This document shows positions 15,628 through 26,580 of a stretch of 64,000 bases of DNA, one piece after another. The notes below the pieces were generated by a model that was given only the letters and a program-made list of their open reading frames with translations, made no database searches and was not told the DNA's origin. Origin of the DNA: Litomosoides sigmodontis (taxonomy: Eukaryota > Nematoda > Chromadorea > Rhabditida > Onchocercidae). The DNA lies in contig OY718806.1 of the NCBI GenBank assembly GCA_963070105.1, positions 5,043,865 through 5,107,864 of the forward strand, given 5' to 3'. Numbering within the stretch: position 1 is the first letter of the stretch; each line of letters starts with the position of its first letter. Made by a program: the position numbers and the translations under genes.

Positions 15628-16451
15628 ATGAGTGTGGATGCCCTCAAGAATTTAAATAATATTTACAACAGCATCCACAACCTCATCGCGTTGTAAGTTG
15701 TTTCTCTAACTTATTTCTCATATTCGCTGAACGGAATTGGTTTGACAGTTTCATTCTGTTTCACTCGAAGCGTATTTCAGGGTACGATTTCACGACTCCA
15801 TACTAGACATGTTTCAGGATTTGTTTGGTTTGTTGGCTTCATCCAAACATGTTTCAGGATATATAGTCATATCCAGCACGAAATGTTTTGCAAGGAGTGT
15901 GGATTTTAACCCTTTACTTTATTTCAACTGCTTTCGTTTCACAGCACGAAGCATTTAAGTTCAGTGATTACTCTCGCCACTTTCGGTCATGATGTCTTTG
16001 TTGAGATCCAGGTATAGATTAGTAGGTAATGGCTACTACGTTACAGAGCCCAAAAAGGAAACGGTCCGGATATCGCCGTAAAACTACGATACTTGGAAAC
16101 ATCACTGGAACAGTTCAAAGAATCGGTTGATTCTACTTCCGATATAATTGGGTGTGATACATATGTTGTTACATTATGAGCTAACGATGTTTTTCATAAC
16201 GATTACTTTTTGCGAAGTAGGCTATCTGTATCAGAAACACATGGATGTTTCAGAATTTTATCCCAGAACTTCCTGCACATTATTCGTGTTGTAACATTTA
16301 TCAAAAAGTATTGGGACAAACATGAACTGTAAATTTTTTTAGGAACGAGAAATACCAACGTGCGAAGATAGCTGATTTAAATCGGCGGATTGCACTGAAA
16401 GACTGTTTAATTAATTCATTTCGAAATGGACAGCGCTCATTCAGCACATAA
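15628..16451 (+). CDS. Small coiled-coil protein, possible Mediator subunit 9
   Basis: Exons: 15628-15692, 16047-16151 and 16343-16451, giving 92 aa with consistent phases. The protein starts MSVDALKNLNNIYNSIHNL. It continues with an almost wholly helical, heptad-like sequence containing LRYLETSLEQFKESVDS, then YQRAKIADLNRRIALKD and a short tail ending in TAA at 16449. The order (N-terminal helix, an 'L..L...F......I...PGI'-like segment, then 'Q...I..L...I..K..LI') resembles the Mediator middle-module subunit MED9, which binds RNA polymerase II as part of the Mediator complex. Conservation in this family is weak, so other small coiled-coil complex subunits (for example other Mediator or BLOC-type proteins) remain possible. 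The gene structure is much more certain than the name. Confidence 0.5.
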
Positions 16452-16802
16452 TACCGATCTTGTATCTTTTTTTGTTTCTTTATTTTTACTGGAAGAGTCA
16501 ACAATTTTTTCTTAATTTGACTGAAACCACTAGCATAACCTGCAATTATTCTGGAATGGGTTATTTCAGAATCTTTCCGCAAACAACCGAAATGCCCTTC
16601 CCATCCATTGCATACGATGTAATTGCGCAATATTGTCGCCTAATGTTGCGTCTTTTGTGGATGCCAAACCATTTTCACTACCCTCTTGTCAACAGGCAAA
16701 AAATAGTACTTCGATAAACGCAGAGGTCATCAATTCATGGTTTGTTTTCATGAAGAACTTCAGTACCATTGATTTAGAGACCATAACATTTCACAGCTTA
16801 CA

Positions 16803-17352
16803 ATGGCAGAAAACTCCAATGTACGACTTATGCTTTGTGGAAAAGGAGTAAGTAACTTGTTATTTAGAGTTGACATTTAGTACCAAAATTATAATTATAG
16901 CAATTTTTTATGAAGGCAAAAAATTTTTTATGTGGGCAAAATTCTAAGGACCGAAACTTATAACACTGTCATTAAAGAAGTTAAGTGTGATGTATTTTAC
17001 AGCAGGTATTTTATAAAATCATGGTTTTCTTTTTGGTAATCGTAATTGGAATATGCAGCATATTTCAATGGAGATCCCTTTAAGCTACGACAAGAGTCGG
17101 TCTCCTAATTTTTGCATGGTACTAATAGTCATTACCAGCGAGCCTGATAATTAACCTATGAAAGTTAAAGGATGCAAATGTTATAGGTGGCAGGTTGAGA
17201 GAATGTTCGACTTCGAAAACATTGGCTTTACGCATGCTCGTGATGGTATCAAATATTTGGTATGCGCAAATTGTGAGGATGGTCCTGTGGGATATCTGTG
17301 TCCGGTGACCAAAGCACACTTTGTTGCCGTATGTCGTGTCAAACAGGAATGA
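16803..17352 (+). CDS. MSS4/RABIF-like Rab chaperone (middle exons unresolved)
   Basis: MSS4 binds nucleotide-free exocytic Rab GTPases and acts as a chaperone-like weak exchange factor. The last exon (from about 17187, or 17171, to the TGA at 17350-17352) matches the family core: RWQVERMFDFENIGFTHA against human HWLVEDMFIFENVGFTKD, then IKYLVCANCEDGPVGYLC with the second zinc pair CANC, and a C-terminal AVCRVKQE. A likely first exon is 16803-16847 (MAENSNVRLMLCGKG, then GTAAGT), placed just after a TTTCACAG acceptor. MSS4 needs CxxC near here, but only one Cys is visible. Candidate middle exons follow acceptors near 17001 and 17051; I could not choose between them. It lies 352 bp after the previous gene on the same strand. 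Confidence 0.75.
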
Positions 17353-17962
17353 TTTGCTCGTGTTTTGAACACTCAAATTGAATTTCTTTCTATTCACACT
17401 TGGCTACCCGGACAACATTTAGTCAGCTTAGATTTGGTTTCTTGCTTTGACAAATTTTGATCTATGTTAAAAGCCGTCATTTTTTGATATCAGGCCAGGC
17501 TACTGCTATTGAAATTTCGAGAAAAACGTTGTAGGTGCTCTTCGTTAAAAAAGTAAAGTGAGAAAATAGATTGTTTTTAATATGTAAAAACAATGGAATT
17601 AGGTATTTTCGGTTGTTTTATCACATTCAAAAATAACCGTTCATGTTGTGCATTATTTTTTGAGTTCATCAGCAATGTAGGCCGCTCTTTTGTATGAAAT
17701 GATACAATCTGAAGGTAAGTCTTATTAAGCTGAAAACCCTGCATCGTATTTTTTAGTATATTAGAATTTATGTCCGTAATGAGGAGGGTTTTTCTTATAT
17801 CCTTAAGAATTGGAATCTCTGTTTAACTGAGGTGTCCGAAAATCAGAAAACATAAAGTTGCATTAAAAATGTTGTTCAGATTTTGCAGTGGTTTTTGATT
17901 TATTTCTTTATCTAATTGTACATGTTGGTATGTTTTTAATGTAAAGAATTATTATACGTTTG

Positions 17963-20480
17963 TTATATATTTATGTTTATTATATATTCATATATTTATA
18001 TTTATTATATATTTATGTATTTATTATGTATTTATATATTTATTATATATTTACATACATATTTATATATTTATTATATATTTATATATTTATTATATAT
18101 TTATATATTTATTATATATTTATATATTTATTATATATTTATATATTTATTATATATTTATATATTTATTATATATTTATATATTTATTATATATTTATA
18201 TATTTATTATATATTTATATATTTATTATATATTTATATATTTATTATATATTTATATATTTATTATATATTTATATATTTATTATATATTTATATATTT
18301 ATTATATATTTATATATTTATTATATATTTATATATTTATTATATATTTATATATTTATTATATATTTATATATTTATTATATATTTATATATTTATTAT
18401 ATATTTATATATTTATTATATATTTATATATTTATTATATATTTATATATTTATTATATGTTTATATATTATATATTTATATATTATATATTTATATATT
18501 ATATATTTATATATTATATATTTATATATTATATATTTATATATTATATATTTATATATTATATATTTATATATTATATATTTATATATTATATATTTAT
18601 ATATTATATATTTATATATTATATATTTATATATTATATATTTATATATTATATATTTATATATTATATATTTATATATTATATATTTATATATTATATA
18701 TTTATATATTATATATTTATATATTATATATTTATATATTATATATTTATATATTATATATTTATATATTATATATTTATATATTTATATATTTATATAT
18801 TTATATATTTATATATTTATATATTTATATATTATATATTTATATATTATATATTTATATATTATATATTTATATATTATATATTTATATATTATATATT
18901 TATATATTATATATTTATATATTATATATTTATATATTATATATTTATATATTATATATTTATATATTATATATTTATATATTATATATTTATATATTAT
19001 ATATTTATATATTATATATTTATATATTATATATTTATATATTATATATTTATATATTATATATTTATATATTATATATTTATATATTATATATTTATAT
19101 ATTATATATTTATATATTATATATTTATATATTATATATTTATATATTATATATTTATATATTATATATTTATATATTATATATTTATATATTATATATT
19201 TATATATTATATATTTATATATTATATATTTATATATTATATATTTATATATTATATATTTATATATTATATATTTATATATTATATATTTATATATTAT
19301 ATATTTATATATTATATATTTATATATTATATATTTATATATTATATATTTATATATTATATATTTATATATTATATATTTATATATTATATATTTATAT
19401 ATTATATATTTATATATTATATATTTATATATTATATATTTATATATTATATATTTATATATTATATATTTATATATTATATATTTATATATTATATATT
19501 TATATATTATATATTTATATATTATATATTTATATATTATATATTTATATATTATATATTTATATATTATATATTTATATATTATATATTTATATATTAT
19601 ATATTTATATATTATATATTTATATATTATATATTTATATATTATATATTTATATATTATATATTTATATATTATATATTTATATATTATATATTTATAT
19701 ATTATATATTTATATATTATATATTTATATATTATATATTTATATATTATATATTTATATATTATATATTTATATATTATATATTTATATATTATATATT
19801 TATATATTATATATTTATTTATATATTATATATTTATATACTATATATTTATATATTATATATTTATATATTATATATTTATATATTATATATTTATATA
19901 TTATATATTTATATATTATATATTTATATATTATATATTTATATATTATATATTTATATATTATATATTTATATATTATATATTTATATATTATATATTT
20001 ATATATTATATATTTATATATTATATATTTATATATTATATATTTATATATTATATATTTATATATTATATATTTATATATTATATATTTATATATTATA
20101 TATTTATATATTATATATTTATATATTATATATTTATATATTATATATTTATATATTATATATTTATATATTATATATTTATATATTATATATTTATATA
20201 TTATATATTTATATATTATATATTATTTATATATTATATATTTATATATTATATATTTATATATTTATTATATATTTCTATTTATTATATACTTATGTAT
20301 TTATTATATATTTATATATATTATATATTTATATATTTATTATATATTTGTATATTTATTATATATTTATACATTTATTATATATTTATATATTTATTAT
20401 ATATTTATACATTTATTATTTATATATTTATTATTTATTGTATATTTGTTATGTATTTATATACGTGTTATATATATTAT
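17963..20480. repeat. Composite AT-only minisatellite array
   Basis: About 2.5 kb of tandem units made almost solely of A and T. From about 18060 to 18460 the unit is 19 bp (ATTATATATTTATATATTT). From about 18460 to 20260 it is 15 bp (ATTATATATTTATAT), which is the 19-mer without its last ATTT. There are roughly 115-120 copies of the 15-mer, most of them identical. A short block of 8-bp units (ATATATTT) interrupts at about 18776-18829, an extra ATTT lies near 19812, and a degenerate 19-mer-like zone occupies 20265-20480. Both edges decay gradually. The plus strand never contains TAA, TAG or TGA within the units, so long Tyr/Ile/Phe frames stay open on that strand; these are not genes. Confidence 0.97.
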
Positions 20481-20593
20481 TTATTATAATTGAAAAAATT
20501 TCAGATTATACAACTTATATGTTTTTATTATGAAGTTTTGTTCACTTATTTGCCACAATTTTGCAGATATCACAGATTGCGTATATTTGTGTG

Positions 20594-20652
20594 TTTTTAA
20601 TATAAAGGTTACACATATCTTTTTTTTTTAATATGAAGGTTACGCATATCTC
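20594..20652. repeat. Short direct repeat upstream of lsm-3
   Basis: A 27-bp sequence beginning TTTTTAATATAAAGG and ending CATATCT at 20594-20620 is repeated with two changes at 20626-20652. It lies about 200 bp before the lsm-3 start codon. Confidence 0.7.
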
Positions 20653-20854
20653 GTACGGTACCTGGTGTGTCATTTTTCCTTCCTTTGTTGAGATTTTATG
20701 CAAAATTCGTTTGAAGTTTCCAAGATCTTCAAGTGATTGATTACTAATTTCACTTTTTATTGAAGGTTTCCATTTAATGTAATCTTTTGATGTTTTGTTT
20801 ATCCATATTATTTAGTGAAAGTTTGCTAAAAGTGTGCCGCCGGAATTGTTTACG

Positions 20855-21672
20855 ATGACGACAGAACAAGGACAAACAAACGTAATTTTTTATATTAATG
20901 CGTTCCATATTTTGTTTGTACTTTCTGTCGTTGCTGTATTTTTTTTTCATTGGTGGCAACGTAAACTTGTGAATTATTGACCACTTCATATCATTGTGAA
21001 TTTTATTTGTAGGTGGTGAGCACGGGTGTGGAAGAACCATTGGATTTGATTCGCCTGAGTCTAGATGAACGTATTTATGTGAAAATGCGCAACGATCGTG
21101 AGGTCTGAAGTTTTTGTTAAATAATATGGTTCATGAAGGTATTAGAAGGTGCATTTCTAGGAACTGTAGTTATCGATAATGATATTTCGGCACCATTGGT
21201 TTCTTCTATGTTTATTACAGATAGCTATCTCTTTAGCCATTTTTTTGACCAATTTGAACTCCTTATAGTGGCCCTTTTGATTGTTAAACTCTGAAGAAAC
21301 CAATGGTGTCGAAATCTTATTATCGATTATTGCAGGTAAAAAATAAGAGCAAACCCGTATTTTTCTGGTAAACTTTAAAATTATTAGGTTTAACAACAAC
21401 TTTCATCATTCTACTTCTGATGACAGCCATTGCCGCAGTGGCATCCTGTAATTTTAAGGAACATTTAGAGCTTCCAGGTCAGAGGTCGTTTACATGCATT
21501 CGATCAACATTTGAACATGATATTATCACAAGTAGAAGAGACGGTAACTACCATTGAACTAGATGAAGAAAACTTTGAAGAAATGCATAAGCAAACGAAA
21601 CGGCAGATACCGATGTTGTTTGTTCGGGGTGATGCCATAATACTTGTTGCTCCACCTCTGAGACATACATAA
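20855..21672 (+). CDS. lsm-3: U6 snRNA-associated Sm-like protein LSm3
   Basis: LSm3 is one of seven subunits of the LSm1-7 ring (mRNA decapping and decay in the cytoplasm) and the LSm2-8 ring (binding the U6 snRNA 3' end in the nucleus). Exons: 20855-20881, 21013-21102 and 21478-21672, giving 103 aa (human 102), with all junctions phase 0. The Sm1 motif is [20 protein letters not shown] followed by [15 protein letters not shown], and the Sm2 motif is [17 protein letters not shown]. It is nearly identical to the human protein; the usual ELRGR reads EVRGR because the exon 3 junction gives Val. Intron 2 holds an inverted-repeat element. The huge AT array lies just upstream. Confidence 0.96.
21172..21327. 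repeat. Inverted-repeat element in lsm-3 intron 2
   Basis: Two 35-bp arms, 21172-21206 and 21293-21327, are reverse complements at 32 of 35 positions; each carries ACCATTGGTTTCTTC or its complement. The 86-bp centre has no coding signal. The structure resembles a small MITE or a decayed foldback element and would form a hairpin in the pre-mRNA. No clear target-site duplication was found. Confidence 0.75.
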
Positions 21673-22569
21673 TTTACTTTTAATTTCTTACCACCTTGAA
21701 ATAGTCATTTGATTTTCACCGGTCAAATTTTTTGCATAAAATATTTAAATGATTTCTGAAATCAAGGCTTTTTAGAGGTTATACATTATTTCACAACCTT
21801 TTGATCGCAGTTCTGACAAGTAAAGTGTGCATCACTTCATTTGGGGAATTGACATTTTGCATTATCAGTCATGACATCCTACAGTTATTCACAATTGCAG
21901 ACTTGTTTTCCATCTGATGCTGTTGTTGTCATGTGGCACGTTTAGAGTCGTATAATTTTCTGTAAATTGAAGGTTGTTCATTGTTTTTGTTTTCGCACTT
22001 CTGAACGGGCTTTTTAATTCAGAAACGCTATTTTCTACATGTTCATCTGTTCAGTAGGGCTATATACACGCTATCTTTTATGAAATACCTATGTTTCATT
22101 TTTTTTTTATTCCTCTGATTTTATGTATTGCTGACCTACGGAGTGTTCATCAAAAAATTTTGGGACATAATTCCCTTTAAGAGAAAAATGAAATTGCAAT
22201 GAAATTCCTTATTTATATTCTTGTTCTGTGCTCTCATATTGTTCATATTCAAATTGTTCTGCATGTTTTAAGATAAATGAGTAAAGGTTTTTGCGCTTCT
22301 TGACTACGTCTGTGTAAAATCAGTGTCAACCGTAGATCATCTTAACATTTGGAAAGAAATCGCAGTTGAGTAAGAAAAAGCAGTGCAGAGCGGTAATTTG
22401 AGTTTTTTCAGTAAGAAAGAATTTGCAACATAGTATCTTCGTTTTCATTCTTATAAGAAAATATTTGGGTTATATATATATAGTAAAAGAAGCTGATTTG
22501 TGACGCTTGATTCCTAATTGATGTGATTTATATTTATATTAATTCCTCTCAAATTAGCTGGGTGGGAGA

Positions 22570-22621
22570 GACTTCGCTGTGTCTTGCTTTATGAGGGACT
22601 TCGCTGTGTCTTGATTTATGA
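22570..22621. repeat. 25-bp tandem duplication
   Basis: GACTTCGCTGTGTCTTG followed by an 8-base tail occurs at 22570-22594 and again at 22597-22621 with one mismatch. Confidence 0.85.
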
Positions 22622-23310
22622 TTGAATGAATAGAACACGTAAAAGTCGAAAGTAGGTATGGTAGAAATATAACAACGAAGAAATACACCTCAAAAGCCCA
22701 GACATATTGCAACACATCTTTTCAAAAGGTCAAAATCTAAAAATAGCTACTATGATAAACAAGGAAATAGAAGTTACAAATTTTAAAAATTTTTCTGTAA
22801 TATGATCGTTAATTTTGGTAACTGAAAGCTTGAAATTAACTGAAAAACTTTGTTTTTTTGATATAATGACCATAGCCGACTTGATGATGATCAGAGGTGA
22901 AGCTATTTACAAATTCGTTAATTTTTTTGATTAGGATTTTCTATCTTGCAATTTGTACTCACAGCGTGTTTTTCTAATTTCTTTATTTGAAAACATTTAT
23001 GATTTATTGAACAAAATGCATATTGTTATTCTTCTCTGAAAAAATAAGCTGTGAAATTAGAAAGGTGAGCACTGCAGCCTTTTTAAGGTAATTTTTCAAG
23101 GTAATTTGTTTTTTTCAACCTCTTTTAAAAAGGCGCTGGATGGCAGTTCTGCAGACTTCGATGAATTGAATATTATTTTAACGTATCGGTCTACCTTAAG
23201 TTAACTTTTCAAAAGCGTATAGATACAAATCTCATTAAAGCGCAAATTTTTACTGTTATCTTCCACAAACCCTCAAAAAGCACAACCTGAAATGCCAGAG
23301 TTTTCGCATT

Positions 23311-23361
23311 GAATAAGACCACCACAATAAATCAATAAGTATTATTGTGGTGGTTTCATTC
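23311..23361. repeat. Fold-back (hairpin) sequence
   Basis: ACCACCACAATAA at 23318-23330 is a perfect reverse complement of 23342-23354, with an 11-base loop. The arms extend imperfectly for seven more bases (GAATAAG against TTCATTC). The stem is about 20 bp, shorter than most pre-miRNA stems. Confidence 0.7.
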
Positions 23362-26300
23362 AAGCGAAAAGCATGAGCGCGACTAGTAACTAAAATGAAA
23401 GAAAAACGGTGAAGTTGTATTGAGTAGTGGGGCGCAGGGGAAAAGATACCCGATTTTGGACTGATTCAGGAAATAATTGCCTTTCGCCATTATCACCGCT
23501 AGATGATGATGACACATAATAATTCAATAGTCAAGTAATAAATTGTGTGAAGCACAACTACACATGAATTTGATAAATTTTTTGTGCATCTTCTATGTAG
23601 CTTTTTAAAAAAGCGAATAATTTCATAATAACAATTTGGAAGAAAAGAAAGAGGAGAATTTTAGGGTTTTCTAATAAAAATGACTCTGCCACTTACGATT
23701 TTTGTAGAATGAAGCTGATAAAAGCATCTTCTACTCAATTCAGACTCGTCAATATTAGTAGCGAGTTTGCTGTGCGGGTTTATAACTCTATAGTAAATTT
23801 GAGTTGGAAAAATATTTCCAGTATGTTTCGTGTCTGAATGGAATATCTGAATTGACATCGTAGAGTGTTTTTATCTGCACTTAAATTATGAAGAAGTAAG
23901 CCAGCTCATTCAAAGAATACTTTAACCAACGAATGGATAAAAGAGAGCGTAGAACACGCTGCTGAATTATTTACCAGAAAGGTACTACATAGAATCATCG
24001 CAAAGCCTTACTTGTGTGGTAAGTAGAGAAGAACCTTGCAAATGGTATCACAACAAATCTGCACATTTCGTAAAAGCGAGGAGCGACAGGGAGAGGAGTA
24101 AGGTTCAATGTTTGAAGACCTTCAAAAATAAGATTACGGTGTTTCATTAAACGATGGAATAGAGGAGGAAGTGAAAAGAGAGGCTAGCGAATGAATTTCA
24201 GCGCCAGTTAAAATTCTTTTAAACAGGAAAACATTATCATTACCCAAAATGCAATCATCTGAAATGCCTCCTTTCTAGTGTGTCAACATTTACGTCAATA
24301 GCTTCAATCTCTACCTGCCAGCACTTGAAAACCATTTCATCACCAATAAACATACATTCTCCATGTGTCCCATTTCTCACTTGGCTATTCCTGAGACACA
24401 TGAATTATAAATGAAAATTTGGATTTTTGGAAAATTATGAAAATATACACTATTTCATTATTTCATGTAAAATCGCTTGCATTTTTTCTTCCCCTATCCT
24501 TAATCCCAATTTGAGTTTGCATTAACAGTTACAGGAGAACACCAGCGGAGGGTAAAATCTCGGGAAGTTGTAACTGTTTCAGCAGATGATCGCTTTATAT
24601 GCGCCTTTTCTTTTGCTACTTCGCCAATTACGCTTCACTTAATACGAAGTGTTAGAAAAGCTTTGTTGTTGCATTGCACGTCGCAAATGAGTTAATCCGT
24701 GAGAAACAATCATAAAATGCACTTCTAGATTTTTCATGCTAGAATTTTCAAATCACTCCACCCTCGTGTCCATTTCTCCTTGGAATTAAATATTAGAGAC
24801 TGCGATCCTTAATTAATTATTCTTCCTTCTCCTCATAGTTAGGTGATCTTTTTCATGTAAATAAACCGAAAAGGATTTATTAATGCATCGAAAAAAATTC
24901 AAATCAAAAGCTCTAACAATATTAGTTGCAGCAGTTTGCCTGAAGAATATGTCATCATTACAATGAACGTATTTATGTTAGTTATTTTCAGGAGTAATTC
25001 TTAAATGTTGAATTGACATTCCTTTTGCGCACATATCAATTACTTTCTCTGAAGTTATTTATTACCTTATGAGTAACTCATATAAAGCTTCGCTTTAGGT
25101 TGTGTACTAGTCATAGTAGTCATTTCTTAACAAATCATATTTAACACGATCATTCACTAAAAAAAGAATAAAATTAAATTTTGTGGTCTTACTTGCCACT
25201 GCATCTTAATTAATAGAATACTTTGAAAAGGGGCTGAAATATTTTCCCAGTTTGCAGTTATTAAAAATCCTTTTCCGTTGGAAATACTAATAGACTAAGA
25301 CTTTTAATAGAAAGTAATGTAGTAACAATACAGATAGGAAAATCGAAAAATATAATTTCCTGTCAAAACAAAGTGAAAATTGATGAATGTAAAATATTTC
25401 AGCTTATAAGTGTAGATCTTACACGAAAATCTCATGCGTGAACATTTCAACAAATAATTGCTAACAGTTGCTTGCATAAATTGGTACTAAAAATGATGTC
25501 AAATTGCAAGTATTTAATATAAACAGAGAGCAAACAAAATTTCATTCTCAGAACAGCGAGATTCATGCAACCCTTGAAGATTTTTCACATATTATGCGGA
25601 GATGTGGCTTATTGTACAACTGCAACTACATATAGGAGAAATAAAATCCAGCGTTAGTGCAAAAAAATGCATTAAAATTCGTTAAATACGCTGGCACGAA
25701 ACCTATGTAGTGTGATGATATTGTGATAGTAATTTAAATTACTGATGTAATACGTCTAGCTTGATTATTATTATATTACAAACTCCTGAAATGGAATGAT
25801 AGACTGAACAAAGAAATTCTTAGAAATGATCGACTTTCTTTTTTTTTTTAAATACAAAGTAAACGTCTGTCTGCCACAACGACAGACATACTTTTTCATT
25901 GATATCTATTCCTTACAAAATTCTTCTCGTACCCAAAAATCTTTTAAGAAAAATCATACAACAAAATTCAAAATAAAGTTGTAAGATGCTGAATACAGCA
26001 GCTCAATTCGAGAAAATCTTTGAAACCGAAGGTCAATGTTAACAGTCTGCTTAGACGAATTCAAAATTAGGCTGGAAAAATAAATAATACTGAAATAAGC
26101 AAGGAATTTCCATGTAAATCCGGACTTAGATAAAAAAGATTCTAGTAATGCATGCATATTTGTTATGAACTGATCCAACGGACTATGACACCGAAAACAC
26201 GATCAATGCAAATGTCTTCATAATTTAAGCTGCTTATTAAATTTTGTGATCGAATCGTTCTTACTATTCAGTTTTCAAGTTAAAGTCCTTCCGCTCCGAA

Positions 26301-26580
26301 CTTTAAATAACTTACTCCATAATAGTATATTACCTAGTCCTCATGTCGTTTAAATAGTTGCTTACGTAAGTGAGAACTGGTTGAGGGACTTTGGTACAGC
26401 AGTGGTGCAGGCTTTAAAGAAGTAGGAAATTTTCAAAGATGATAGACTGGTGCACTGATAAGATAAGATGGAATGGCCACGGTGAGATAGATGTGCTTTC
26501 AGGGCATATACGATAGACAGATAGGTGGGCGGAGATCTGGCTTCTAAAACGAGGCGGAGTCGAAAGGGCGTACACAACCA

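Larger units (their letters stand above)
21673..26580. other. Large gene-free region upstream of Pax
   Basis: About 4.9 kb without any convincing exon on either strand. It contains a 25-bp tandem duplication at 22570-22621 and a fold-back at 23311-23361. It probably holds the regulatory region of the Pax gene, and perhaps undetected 5' exons, but no single element can be named. Confidence 0.45.

Noticed and set aside
17960..20533. A giant 857-codon open frame of Tyr, Ile, Phe and Leu
   Set aside because: It is the translation of the tandem AT repeat. Overlapping frames on the same strand also stay open, there is no domain, and stop-free reading follows from the unit lacking TAA, TAG and TGA.
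23311..23361. Fold-back as an intrinsic bacterial-type terminator
   Set aside because: The window is nuclear eukaryotic DNA and no gene ends nearby.
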